From Tilletiopsis washingtonensis (taxonomy: Eukaryota; Basidiomycota; Exobasidiomycetes; Entylomatales), in NCBI RefSeq assembly GCF_003144115.1, contig NW_020312007.1:582434-646433 (forward strand): DNA of 64,000 bases. Direction: 5' to 3'. A model generated the notes under the pieces. The model saw only the letters and a program-made list of their open reading frames with translations, was not told where the DNA came from and ran no database searches. Position 1 is the stretch's first letter. Every line of letters starts with the position of its first letter. The translations under genes were made by a program, and so were the position numbers. Shown here one piece after another: positions 11,080 through 21,610 of the stretch.

Positions 11080-11955
11080 ATGGCCGACAAGGACAACGCC
11101 AACCCCATCATCCACACCGCCGGCGCCGGCGCGCCGCAGCGCAGCACCGCCGACAAGGACGCGCACGCCGACGAGTGGTGGCGCGACGCCGCCGTGCACC
11201 GCGCGCCGGCCGCACAGCGCAGCGGTGCCGAGGCGGCGCCTGAGGAGAGTGGTGGCGCGGCAGACGAGGAGGAGAAGGAGGCTATTGACAGCTTCGAGGT
11301 GTACGGTGAGTGGCGAGTGACTGCTCAGCGAGATGTGCTGCTGATCGAGTCCTGCCCTCTCGCTGTACTGCATCGCTGTCTGCTTCAGATCTCGTGCGCT
11401 CCATCTCCGACCCCGAGCACCCGCTCACCCTCGAGCAGCTCGCCGTCGTCAATGCGCAGCACATCTCCGTCGACGAGGGCGACGCAGCCAAGGGCCGCCT
11501 GCCCACCGTGCTGCTCGAGTTCACGCCGACGATTCCGCACTGCTCCATGGCGACGCTGATTGGTAAGTGCAGCTGGCAAGCAAGGGATGAACGGCTCTGC
11601 TGCGTTTGCGACGCTGGTCACGACGGACAAGCCGGGGCCCACATGAGGTACGCCCTCGGGGACAAACTCGCTGACCTCGACGCCCTCAGGCCTGGCGCTC
11701 CGAGTGCGATTGCTCCGCGCACTGCCGCCGCGATACAAGGTCGACATTCGCGTGCGCGAGGGCACGCACCAGTCCGAGAAGGCCGTGAACAAGCAGCTCA
11801 ACGACAAGGAGCGTGTGGCGGCGGCGCTCGAGAACCAGCACCTGCTGGGCGTCGTCGCAGACTGCCTGGCCACCGCGGCGCGGCGTGGTGCCAGCGAGGA
11901 GGAGGCGCTGCGGATCGCTGATGCCCGGGCACGCGAGCTGGGCATTGTGGCTTGA
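11080..11955 (+). CDS. CIA2: CIA2, cytosolic iron-sulfur assembly targeting factor (MIP18/FAM96 family)
   Basis: A component of the CIA targeting complex (with Cia1 and Met18/MMS19) that hands Fe-S clusters to cytosolic and nuclear apoproteins. Three exons, 11080-11305, 11389-11562 and 11690-11955, give 221 aa. The C-terminal two thirds match the family closely: [17 protein letters not shown], then [15 protein letters not shown] with the conserved reactive cysteine at about residue 127, [12 protein letters not shown] and [16 protein letters not shown]. The first ~70 residues are a polar, acidic extension. Introns are 83 and 127 nt and both split a Gly or Asp codon after its first base. The ATG is in CACCATGG context. 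Some client proteins of this pathway are DNA repair enzymes, but no functional link to the neighbours is implied. Confidence 0.95.
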
Positions 11956-12389
11956 GTGAGGCGCGCTTCGCGCCCGCATCGCCTGCATCCCTCGCTCTGA
12001 GCCGCATCGAGCCGGCTGCTGGCAGCCATGAAGCGGCCGATCCACACTGCACGGCTGGACGCTCTGTTGCGCTCTCACATGGAGTCTGCCCGCGTCCAGC
12101 CGTCCGCTGCTGCACACTGCGGTCCCATACCCTTGCCGCACCTGTAGCGCGACCGCACGATCACACATGGCAAGCCGGTTCTCACTGAGTGCATTGAAAG
12201 GGAGCTCATTGAAGGGTTGGTGTAGTGCACGAGAGGATGAAGCGGGGGGCGGCCACGGTCTGATGCTGGAGATGCTGGAATGGAGTGGGAATGTGTGGAT
12301 GGTATGGGAATGGGGAGGCTGCCGAGCGGATGTGGGACTCGGAGCGAGGGGGCAAGTGACCTATGGACGCCGCAAGTGGCAGGGCGTGG
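11956..12389. other. Intergenic between convergent genes
   Basis: Contains the 3' ends of CIA2 (+) and MUB1 (-). Nothing else recognised. Confidence 0.4.
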
Positions 12390-15300
12390 CTAGTTCTCGT
12401 ACTCCATGTCGGCGTGCTGGCGCGCCAGCTGGGCACGCAGCAGCTCGTGCTCGCCGGGCACCATGTACTGGTAGCGCGCAAGCTCTGGCTCGGCTGCCTG
12501 CTGCGGCTCGTTGGCGAGGGTCGCTGGCGTGGCGACAGGCGTGGCCTGCGAGTGCGGCATCACCTGCTGCTGCTGCTGCTGTGCCCACTGCTGCCACTGC
12601 GCCTCTTGGCGCATGCGCTCCTCGCGGTCGTGGGGCTGCTCCAGCTGCTGCAGCTGCGGCGACTCGGCGTGGCCGGTGGGCGATGCCGTCTGCGAGGCGC
12701 TCATGTGCACGGCGCCGTGGGCCAGGCGGCTCTGGCCTAGGAAGCTCTGGGCGTGAGCGGGGGCCGTGGCGAGGCCAGAGGCGGAACGCGGCGCGCGGCC
12801 CGTGACGAGATGACTCGGCACGCGCCGCTGCTCCAGGCCGGCGTAGACGAGCGAACGCGACGGCGTGGCGAAGCCCAGGCCGCTGCTGGAGGCGCCAAAG
12901 GCTCCTGATGCGATGCGCGGCGCCGTGGGCACGACGTGCTCGTGCGCGTTGTTGCTGGCGCCTGCTCCGCTTGCCAGGCTGACGAAGCGCTGGGCCTGGC
13001 GAGCGAGGGGAGCACGCAGCGGCGCTGGCGCTGAGGCGGTCGGCGGGAGCATCTCCTGGTCTGTCGCGGCGTCGCTTGCGTCGTCCCGCTCCGCTGGGCC
13101 GGGCGTGTGGCCGCGCCAGATCATCTGGTCGAAGTCGCCGCGCCCAAAGACGGCCTGTTCGGCTGCATCGCCGAGGCCAGGCGTGAAGCGGCCGCCGAGG
13201 GCCAGGAGGTCCTGCTCGACAGCGCCAACGTCGTGCTGAGCAATAGCTGGCGGCGGCAGAGGCCGACCGGCGAGGTCGGTGCGTGGCTGCGCCCGCGGCG
13301 GTCCACGGCCAGGAGCGTGAGCGCTGAGCTGCGCGTCCTCCTCCTCTTCGTAGCGCTGCGCAGCGAGAGGGCTGCCTCTCGCTGCGGCCGCGCCGAGGGC
13401 GTTCGGCAGACGGCGCGCGGCACGCTCCATCTCCTCGTCGCTCTGATCGGACGTCTCGCCGCTGCTGGCGCGCGACACTGGGCGCGACAGCTCGGCGACG
13501 TGGACCGGGATAGCCGACGGGCGAGGACCACGCGGCGCAACGCCGAGGCCGACGGCGGCGACAGAGGCAGGCATGTCGCTGGAGTCTGGCGGTGCGACAG
13601 GGTGGAAGCGGCCTTGCTCGCTGGAATTGGGCCGCTCCATGCGGACGCGCTGCTGCAGCCGAGGCGGCCGCTGCGTCTGCAGCTCCTCGGCTTGCTGACG
13701 CGGATCAGGTGCGGGCGCCGCCTGTCGGCGGGTGCGCTGGCGCTGAGCATCTGGCTGAGCCGGACGTGCGCCGTGCGTCCGCAGCTGCGCTGCAGCTTGC
13801 GCGAGCACGGCTGCCTGTTCGGCGTCTTGCGGCATGTTGCCGTCGTTGGGCGTGTCGTTGCCAGTCGTGGCTTCGGCATCCGGCGGCGTCCTGGCTCCGC
13901 CGGCTGCCTCGTCGGCGGGCTCTTCTAGAGAGACATCGGCATCGACGCCGGTGCCAGCAGTCGGGGCGCCGGAAGGGCCAGAGCGCTGGCGCGCTGCTTC
14001 GGCCTCCTCCATGCGAGAGCTGCACCAGAAGCGGTGTCCCGCCTGCCAGCCCTTGCTTTGGCACTGCTTGGAGCAGTACTTGCACTTGCGGCAGCGCCGG
14101 CACTTGGCAAACTCGCGCGGGTACGTCTCCCACTTGCCGCACTGCATGTTGGCGCACTGGCGCACGCCGCCGCGCAGCTCGTCCTTGCGGCACGCGTTGC
14201 GCATGATGACGCCGGCCCAGTACTGGATCTCCGCGGCCAGCTTGCCGTGCGTGGCCTGGTTGACGCTGCTGCGCGACGAGCGGATTGTGTATCGCTCTGT
14301 GATGGCAAAGACGTTGGCCCGCACGGGCATGTCCGGCGACCAGCTCTCGACCTGCGGCGGCTCCACCGGTCCCGAGCGCAGGCCGAACAAGCTCGTCAGC
14401 TCTTCGACCGAGCCTGGCTCCGGCCGCCCGGAGAGCTCCGGATTGTGCATGAGGGCGCGCACGTGTCCGTACTTGGAGAGGTAAGCGAGCAGCTGCAGGC
14501 TGAGCAGCACCTCCTCCTCGCGGTATATCATCTCGCCCTCGGCGATGCCGCGGCCAGTGAGCAGGCCGCTGCCGCGGTGCGAGTGCACGTTGGCCGGACG
14601 AGGCGACGGCCGAGCAGTGAGCGGCGCCTCCGGGTCGGCCGCACGGTGACGGTGGCGGTGCTGCACCGGCGAGTGCGTCTCGACTTCGCGCGTCTGCATC
14701 GGCACGTCTCCCGCCAGCATGGCGCGCTGCTCGCGACGTTGCCGCTGAGCTTCCAGAGCCTGCTGTGCGGCGGCGTCTGGGGCAGGCTGCGATTGCCGCT
14801 GTTGTTGCTGCTGAGCGAGTGCGTGGCGCTGCTGCTGGTGCATCAGCTGCGCCTGGTAGTAGGCGCGACGAGCCTCGAGCTGGCGCTGCTCCTCGGGAGT
14901 GACAGTGGGGTCCATCTGCGCAGCGGCGGCCGCTGCTTGTGCCGCAGCGGCACGAGCCTGCTGGCGCTGACGCTCGTGACGCTCGTGGCGCTGCTCACGC
15001 GTCTCGGCGTGCGCTGCGGACTGGTGGTGGTGGTGGTGGTGGTGATGAGGCTGTTGTGGCTGCGCTGCGTGGGGATGTTGGTGTGCTGCGTGCATCTGCA
15101 GCTGCTGCTGGTGCTCGTGGTGCTGCTGCAGGTTGCGCGGCGTGATGGCGGAGGTGCCGCGGCTCGAGCGCACCTGCGCCGGCGTGACGGTCTCCTGTCG
15201 TTGCACCGGGATGCTTTCGTGCGTCGGAGCATGCCAGCGCGGCGTGGCGATGGTGTGCAGCTCGGCCTCTGTCAGAGGTGCGAGGGCACGCCGGATGGGC

Positions 15301-16661
15301 CGCGGTGTTTGCCGCTCCTCGATCTCTTCCATCGCTGCTGCACTGGAGGCCTCGGCGGCGTCCATTTCGCTGTCGTCCTCGTCGCCAAATGGATCCGTCT
15401 CGTCTGCGCCCTCGCTGCCGCTGCCGCTGGCCGCTGCAAAGTCTTCGACTGAGCTAACGTTTGTGAGGGTGCCGGAGCGCGACATGGGCGCTGTGCGCTG
15501 AGCTGCGCCCTCGATCGACTCGACAGATGCCGGCATGGTGCTCGACGCGGACGTTGATGGCGAGACGTCCACGTGGAGACTCTCAGCGTCGTCGCTGTCC
15601 ATCGGTCCACTGGGCATGTCGGAGAGGATCGGCATAGGCACAGCGACAGGCATGCCCGTTGCCGAGGCGCCCTCGTGTCGCCGATCTGAGCTGCCGGCAC
15701 GCATGTAGGACGCTTCGCCGGCGCCGAGCACCTCGTCGCCTTCTGCGGGCGTCGTCGGCCGCGTCTCGACCTCCATCGGCATGCTGCTGGAGTCGCCTGA
15801 CCCGAGGTCTGGGTACGAATCATCGGTCGAGGGCGCAGTTTCGCGAGTCGACGATCGTCGTTGGCGGAGCGAGGCAGGTACCGGGCTCGCGACGGGCTGC
15901 ACGTAGCGCAGCTGCTGCGCCGGAGCCGCGCCATCGCCCAGAGCTGGCGCAGCGTTTGCCTCTGCGCCCCGCTCGCCGACGGCCATCGACGCAAAGAGCG
16001 CCGCTGCGGCGCCGTCGCGCAGCGCACCGCGACGAGTTGACAGGCGGCGCGCCTCGTCGCCCTCAGCGCGCGCGTAGGCCTCTGCGTGCTGGCCCTCGAC
16101 GGAGCGGCGCTCAGTGCGCGAGCGCGACTGGTGGGCGTCGCGCTTGCGCTCCTCGCGCGCCATGTCCATGGCACGCAGGTAGTTCTCAAGCACGCGCACC
16201 GTGATGGGCACCATGCCCGCCTCCACGACGCGCGTACGCACCGACTCGCTGCCGCGCACGCCGATGTTGATGACGCACTGAAAGGCCAGACTCCACTTCC
16301 AGCAGGCCTGCAGCTCCTTGGAGCCTGCACCGGCACGCGCGGCGGCAGCAGAAGGCGCCTTGGGCACTTGCCGCAGGATCCGGATCAGCCGCTCGAGGCC
16401 GCCATCGACGGTGACCATCTCGCGGATGCGAGGCGACGTCGAGGTGAGGTACGCGAGGTGGTTCAGCGAGTTGATCAGCGGCAGCGTTGCCGTGCAGTCG
16501 ATCGCTGGCGGACGAGGCATGTCAGCGATCGCGCCAACAACACGCGGCCGCTGCCGCGCTGGGCGCGCTGCGCGACACGCACCTCTCCGGTCATAGAGCG
16601 TCGCCGACACGGTGACACATGCCTTGTTCTGCGCTGCATTGCTGAAGTTGGACTCGCGCAT
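12390..16661 (-). CDS. MUB1: MUB1/samB-family MYND zinc-finger protein
   Basis: Mub1 works with the E3 ligase Ubr2 (and Rad6) to ubiquitinate substrates such as the proteasome-gene regulator Rpn4 in yeast; samB relatives affect growth polarity and septation. Two exons, 16661-16583 and 16504-12390, with a 78-nt intron, encode about 1397 aa. The N-terminus has the strongly conserved family start (MRESNFSNAAQNKACV, then LYDRR, then TATLPLINSLNHLAYLTSTSPRIREM across the junction). The MYND finger lies at about residues 800-850 with its Cys/His ligands in order (CANMQC, CRRCRKCKYCSKQCQ, HRFWC). The protein is far longer than Mub1 (about 600-700 aa) because of disordered insertions, including a run of consecutive His near residue 515 and several Gln/Ala/His-rich tracts. 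Function in this organism is inferred from the family. Confidence 0.9.
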   Translation of the reverse strand: MRESNFSNAAQNKACVTVSATLYDRRGACRAARPARQRPRVVGAIADMPRPPAIDCTATLPLINSLNHLAYLTSTSPRIREMVTVDGGLERLIRILRQVPKAPSAAAARAGAGSKELQACWKWSLAFQCVINIGVRGSESVRTRVVEAGMVPITVRVLENYLRAMDMAREERKRDAHQSRSRTERRSVEGQHAEAYARAEGDEARRLSTRRGALRDGAAAALFASMAVGERGAEANAAPALGDGAAPAQQLRYVQPVASPVPASLRQRRSSTRETAPSTDDSYPDLGSGDSSSMPMEVETRPTTPAEGDEVLGAGEASYMRAGSSDRRHEGASATGMPVAVPMPILSDMPSGPMDSDDAESLHVDVSPSTSASSTMPASVESIEGAAQRTAPMSRSGTLTNVSSVEDFAAASGSGSEGADETDPFGDEDDSEMDAAEASSAAAMEEIEERQTPRPIRRALAPLTEAELHTIATPRWHAPTHESIPVQRQETVTPAQVRSSRGTSAITPRNLQQHHEHQQQLQMHAAHQHPHAAQPQQPHHHHHHHHQSAAHAETREQRHERHERQRQQARAAAAQAAAAAAQMDPTVTPEEQRQLEARRAYYQAQLMHQQQRHALAQQQQQRQSQPAPDAAAQQALEAQRQRREQRAMLAGDVPMQTREVETHSPVQHRHRHRAADPEAPLTARPSPRPANVHSHRGSGLLTGRGIAEGEMIYREEEVLLSLQLLAYLSKYGHVRALMHNPELSGRPEPGSVEELTSLFGLRSGPVEPPQVESWSPDMPVRANVFAITERYTIRSSRSSVNQATHGKLAAEIQYWAGVIMRNACRKDELRGGVRQCANMQCGKWETYPREFAKCRRCRKCKYCSKQCQSKGWQAGHRFWCSSRMEEAEAARQRSGPSGAPTAGTGVDADVSLEEPADEAAGGARTPPDAEATTGNDTPNDGNMPQDAEQAAVLAQAAAQLRTHGARPAQPDAQRQRTRRQAAPAPDPRQQAEELQTQRPPRLQQRVRMERPNSSEQGRFHPVAPPDSSDMPASVAAVGLGVAPRGPRPSAIPVHVAELSRPVSRASSGETSDQSDEEMERAARRLPNALGAAAARGSPLAAQRYEEEEDAQLSAHAPGRGPPRAQPRTDLAGRPLPPPAIAQHDVGAVEQDLLALGGRFTPGLGDAAEQAVFGRGDFDQMIWRGHTPGPAERDDASDAATDQEMLPPTASAPAPLRAPLARQAQRFVSLASGAGASNNAHEHVVPTAPRIASGAFGASSSGLGFATPSRSLVYAGLEQRRVPSHLVTGRAPRSASGLATAPAHAQSFLGQSRLAHGAVHMSASQTASPTGHAESPQLQQLEQPHDREERMRQEAQWQQWAQQQQQQVMPHSQATPVATPATLANEPQQAAEPELARYQYMVPGEHELLRAQLARQHADMEYEN
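15025..15048. repeat. Trinucleotide repeat encoding poly-His in MUB1
   Basis: A GTG-type triplet run on the plus strand reads as consecutive His codons in MUB1. It is flanked by CAG/CTG-type triplets that encode Gln and Leu-free low-complexity sequence. A likely polymorphic coding microsatellite. Confidence 0.75.
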
Positions 16662-19600
16662 CGCTCAGGATCGAGGGCTGTGCACCAGTGGCACAGTCGA
16701 GGGTGCACTGGCAGAAGACACGAGGCGGCGACGTGGAGGCAGTGGGATGTCGAATAGATAGACGCAGCGGCGCAAGCGAGCCCGGAACGATGATGATGTT
16801 GGAAGAGATAGATGCTGCGGGACGACCGAGGCCAGTGTGGTGCTGCTGCGCAAGGATGACGAGACGTGACTGCGCGATGGTGACGCGGCGAGACCCGTCG
16901 AAGCTCAGCGCGTGCGCAGCAGCTACGGCCGAGTGGAGAAAGACAGAGCGAAAGGACGGAGAGGCCGAAGTGAAATGTGTCGTGCACGGGCAGTAGGCAC
17001 CGGGTCCAGACGCAGCAGAGAGGAGCGTGACGGGAGAGAGAGAGATGGAGCAGCGGGGTCCGAAGCCGGGCGAGGGAGTGGAAGGCGCGAAGGCCAGAGA
17101 GCTGGTGTGGGTGTGCCGGCGTCAGCGACGGCGAGGTCTGCTGGCGGCGAGTGAGGTAGAGTGTAGGAGAGGCGCCAGTCAGAGAGCGGCGAGGAAGGAG
17201 GAGGAGGAGGAGAGGAGGAGGCATAGGAGGCCCGGCACGACGCAGCGCGCGCAGCAGGCAGCAGCAGACGGGCAGCGAACAAGCGCAAGCACCGCACGCA
17301 GGCGTCAGGAGAGCAGCCGCGCGCGCCAGGCACAGCAGCCAGACGCAGGCCAGCGCTGCGGGCGCGCCGCCTGCGCCTGCGTGACGCTGCGGCGGGCGCG
17401 CGATGGGCGGGCGTGGCCGGCCGCCGCGCGTCGTGTGGCCTCGCCGGCTGCGCTGTGTACCCTGCCGCTCGTGCTCCTCTCTCAGCTCGGCTCCTTGTTC
17501 GCAAGCATGCACAACTGCAGCAAAGGCAGTTAGGTGACCTCGGATGGCCACAAGGTCGCACGGGCCGTCAGATCTGCCCGCGGTGCCAGCAAGCAGGAAG
17601 GCGTCTGTGCTGCCCGGCCGCCGCGTCACCGCAGCAGGCTCGCAGTCTCTCAGCAGCCGTGGCGATGGGCCATGGACATCATATGCCCGATCAACCCGGG
17701 CCCTGCTGGCGGTGACATCTCCTGCCGAGCGCAAAAGCGCAGCGGAGCAGATGCGCAGCGGCAGCGGCGTGCGGTGTGGCGCGGCGCAACACCTCCGCCT
17801 CTCCGGCTCGCAGCTCGGCGCATCCCTCGGCGCGGTCACATCTCGAGCCGCGAGCCGGCAGCGGAGAGAGAGAGAGAGGTCCCTGCAGCGCAAGCAGCAA
17901 TGCACGTGTGCGGGTGCCAACAGCTCAGACGCTTACCGCTCGCCTGGCTCTGCCAACGGGAGCAGCAGAGCGCTCGCAAGGCGTGCTCCAGTGCGAGGGC
18001 AGAAGCCTGGGACGATGCGTGCCTGACGCCCGCTGCCGGCGACGGCGCAGGCACCGCCACCGCTCTCTCCGCATGCCGTCGAGCGCAGGCCGCCTCGCAT
18101 GCCATCTCGAGGCTCCCTCGGCGGCACAGCATGAGGCAGCACGGCGAGCGGCATGTTTACGGGCCCTCTGCGCGCTGGCGCGACGTCGCGCGCGTCTGCC
18201 GGACGACCGCTCCCGCTCCCCGCTGCTGCTGCGCGCCGCCCGCCGGGCCGCGGAGCCATCGTGCTCGCCGCCCGCACCGCTCGATGCTCTTCTCGGAGCT
18301 CGGCCAACGGCTGCCATGCAGAGAGGCACAGGCATCGCGAAGTCGCACGCACGCACGCCTCGCCAGCCACATCCGGCGCGAGGAGCGTGCAGAGCGCAGG
18401 CGATGGCGATGGACCCTGAGGCATCCTTGCTGCACCGAGCATCAGCCGCTGCTGGCCAATCCGCCTGATGCTGGGTCTGTTGCTTCAGCGCCGTCGCCTC
18501 CGTGTCGATGCTGGTCGCTGTCGCGTGTGCGAGCTGCCTGCAAGCTGCGCGCTGCGAGCCCCTCTCACTCCTCCATGATGCCCCGCTGCCAACATCAAGC
18601 ATGAAGGCGCGGCTGCGGCACCTCAAAGTGAGCCGCGCGCTCATGCGGCCCTCGCGCCTCGCGATGAAGTCACAGGGGCGGCGCGTGGGGCGCTGTGGGC
18701 GCTGCAGAGCGCTCCTGCGCCGCCGAGCGCCCGTCAAGGGCGCTGCCCAGCTGGGCTGCCGCATGACAGCTGGATGCTCAAAATCGAATGCAAGGCTGCG
18801 GCGCATGAGCTCGCCTCGTCGGCGGCGGCTGCGGCGCCTGTCTGTGCGTTAGCTCACGGAGAGTTGCTGCGGCGGAGCAGCGGCAAGGGGCCATGTGGTG
18901 TGCCGCCGCCTGCATGCGCCCGCCGCCCGACCCAAGACCCAACGCGACAAGAGAGGAGGCGCCGCGGCCGCGAGTTGATCTCGGCCTGCTCCGCAAGCGC
19001 AAAGGCTGGCACGCCAGAGGCTGCTTTCGCCGTGCCGGAACGAGCGTCGTCGCGTGTCCGGGTGCGGGTACCGTGGCTAGGCTGGTTGCTGCGGTTGCGG
19101 CATACAGCGATGGCCATGCTGCTCGCCTGATACCCTCTGCGCTGCACGCTGAGAGGCAAGGGTCTCGCGAGAGCAGCCTTGTATGCGGAACGGCCATGCG
19201 ACATGCGGAACATAGGGGGGCAGCGTCGCTCCAGGGGGCTCAAGACCACCTCTCTGCAGCCCCAGGCTCTTTCTCGCGCCACAGTCGCACGTCTAGCCTC
19301 TCGCAGCTAGCGCAGACGTGCTGCTGCGTCGCGGCACCCGGAGCCGAGATGGCTCCTCAGGGGCGCTTGGGAGGTGCGAGAGCCACGCCCTCCTCACGCC
19401 GAGCCTCGCCCATCACCCGCACGCCGCGCAGGCGCCACCTCCAGCCCCTGACCGGCGCCGCAGGTTCTCCCGCACGCCAGAAGGCTCACCCGGAGCTTGA
19501 GCAGGGCTGCTTCTGCTGGACAGCCCGATCTCGATACGCTGCTCCCTGATGCAAGGTGCCGGCTCGTCAAGAGAGGCCTCCGCCGCGCCGGCGTGCTTCT

Positions 19601-19891
19601 TTCGATGCCCGGCGCGCCACGCCCAGTTGCCCCGTGCACGACACTCCGCCTCCTGAAGAGCAGCTCCGCGCAGCGCAGCGCAGCGCAGACACGTGGAGCA
19701 GATGGCATTGCTCCGCCGAGGCCTCAGCCGCACAATCAGGAATGACGAGGAGCAAGGTGCAAGGAGACGGCAGGGGCACGGATCGAGGCGGCACGTTGGA
19801 CCCACGCGTGAGGTCACGTGCGATGCACACGCTCCACCCCGCCCTTGCCGCTCGACCTCCACCATCCCGCCGCCGCTCGCCGCCCAGCAGC
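16662..19891. other. 3.2-kb gene-poor interval between divergent MUB1 and SWD2
   Basis: The longest stretch without a supportable gene. Many overlapping open frames exist on both strands, as expected at this GC content, but none shows domain similarity, a consistent set of splice sites or a clear start context. Short GA-rich tracts lie near 17030-17050 and 17862-17878, and a GCGCA-type repeat near 19669-19690. Sequence just left of 19892 is C/T-rich and looks like an SWD2 leader. It may hold long regulatory regions or non-coding transcripts. Confidence 0.4.
17862..17878. repeat. (GA)n short simple repeat
   Basis: About eight consecutive GA dinucleotides inside the MUB1-SWD2 intergenic interval. 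Simple-sequence repeat without an assigned role. Confidence 0.7.
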
Positions 19892-21489
19892 ATGACGCTG
19901 CCCGCCAGCGCCTCGTCCGCCGCGCAGAAGCCGCATGCGCCGCAGCTGCTGGCGCTCTCGGCGCCGCTGCTCGCCTCCTTCCGGCCGTCCAAGAGCTTCC
20001 TGCATGCCGAGCCCAGCACGCCCGCCAGTGCCTTCACCGCAGCCAGCGCCGGCAGCAGCCGCGCGCGCAGCGGCAGCATCGGGCAGGGCTCGGCCAGCTC
20101 TGCTCCCGCTGAGAGCTCGGCCGTCGCTGCAGCGCGGCTGAAGAGCGTGTGCAGCATCGCATTCGACGACCGCGGCGACTACGTGCTCTCGGCGGGCGAC
20201 GACGAGACGGTGCAGGTGTTCAGCTGCCGCGCAGGCAAGTGAGTGCAGCCGGCGGATGGGCCCGCCGCACAGCTCCTGAGCGACGCGGCGCAGAAAGCGA
20301 CAGGCAGTCGTGTCGCACAAGTACGGCGTGCACCTCGCCAAGTTCAAGCAGCACTCGCACGAGGAGGTGCTGTACGCCAGCACCAAGGTCGACAGTGAGC
20401 GCATGCCGCGGCAGCGCGTGTGTCGCACCCGACTCACGCCCCGCAGATGTCATCCGGCACCAGTCAATACCCAAGAACACATACATCACCTACTTTCGCG
20501 GCCATCAGTCCAAGTGCGCATGGCTGCTCAGCGCTGCGATGCTCCTTGCTGATCGCGCTGCAGGGTCACGTCGCTGCAGATGTCGCCGGCCGACGAGACG
20601 TTTCTCAGCGCGGCCATCGACGAGAGCGTGCGGCTGTGGGACACGCGGTCAGACCAGTCTCAGGTGCGTGTGCACCAGCAAAAGCCTGCGCTGTGCTGCG
20701 CTGACGAAAGCTGCGCAGGCGCTCATGCGCATCAAAGGGCATCCCGTCGTGGCGTACGATGCTACGGGCAGCGTCTTTGCAGTCGCCATCAACGAGCGGC
20801 CTGCGGTGCTCTTGTACGACGTCCGCAGATTCAACTCCGTGCGTCGCCAGCCTGGCCGTCGCTTCTTGCTTCTGCTGACGGCAAGCGCAGCCTCCATTCC
20901 TTGAGATTGCACTGCCGCCGGGCACAATCCCCACGTCGCTGGCGTTCAGCCCGCAAGGCCTGCTCCTGGTGGGCACTGCCGGCAGCGCGCATCACGTCAT
21001 GTGCAGCAAGACGGGCGCGCACCGCTACCGCCTCTGTGGGCATGAGGGGCTGGAGGGTGTCGAGGTTGGCTCGCCGGAGCTCGCAGGGCTTGTGCCAGAG
21101 GCCGGCGTCAGCGGACAGGAGACGGCCTGGACGCCAGACGGACGCTTTGTTGTCTCCGGTGAGGCCGCTCGTGCGGCGCGCCTGCCTACGGCGGCGAGCT
21201 AATCTGTCTGATCTCAGGCACAAGTACCGGCCGACTGCTGTTCTGGCCGCTTCCAGACGACGTGGCAACACCAGGACCGCCTGCTGCGGTGCAAGACCTG
21301 CAGCCCATCTCGCCGGTGGACCGGCATGCTGGTCCCATTCGTGCTCTGGGCTTCAACCCGCGGTATGCCAGTGCGTGCCGTGGCGTGCACGTGCCAGGAC
21401 CTGGCTGACCTCTCCTCGCAGTGCTCGCCACAGGCAACTCGCAGCTCACCTTCTGGACTCCTCCGCCGCCGTCCATGGACGACAGCTAG
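19892..21489 (+). CDS. SWD2: SWD2/WDR82 WD40 protein of COMPASS and the cleavage/polyadenylation factor
   Basis: Swd2 is a WD40 subunit shared by the Set1 H3K4 methyltransferase complex (COMPASS) and the mRNA 3'-end processing/termination machinery; it acts in the nucleus. Eight exons start at 19892, 20294, 20447, 20564, 20719, 20891, 21218 and 21422, separated by introns of 50-59 nt, and give about 407 aa. Family landmarks in order: LASFRPSKSF near the N-terminus, SIAFDDRGDYVLSAGDDETVQVF, KYGVHLAKF, SIPKNTYITYFRGHQSKV, FLSAAIDESVRLWDTRS, FLEIALPPGTIPTSLAFSP and an ending that reads as a last blade (LATGNSQLTFWTP). A Ser/Ala-rich insert of roughly 45 residues separates the N-terminal strand from the first WD repeat; the WDR82 family lacks it (usual length about 310-330 aa). 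It is convergent with the DGR2-like gene, the stops being 122 nt apart. Confidence 0.92.
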
Positions 21490-21610
21490 CAATGTCACCG
21501 ACTAAGATCAAGGTATACATGGGGTGCCGAGGCGGCGACATAGGGAGAGAGTGACAGTGGGCGGCGGTGACGCGAAGAAATACAGGGGTGGGGCGGCGGC
21601 GGCGGATCGG

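Noticed and set aside
16475-17920. A 481-codon minus-strand open frame upstream of MUB1
   Set aside because: It overlaps the conserved MUB1 start in a different frame, is dominated by Arg/Ser/Leu low complexity and has no paired splice sites.
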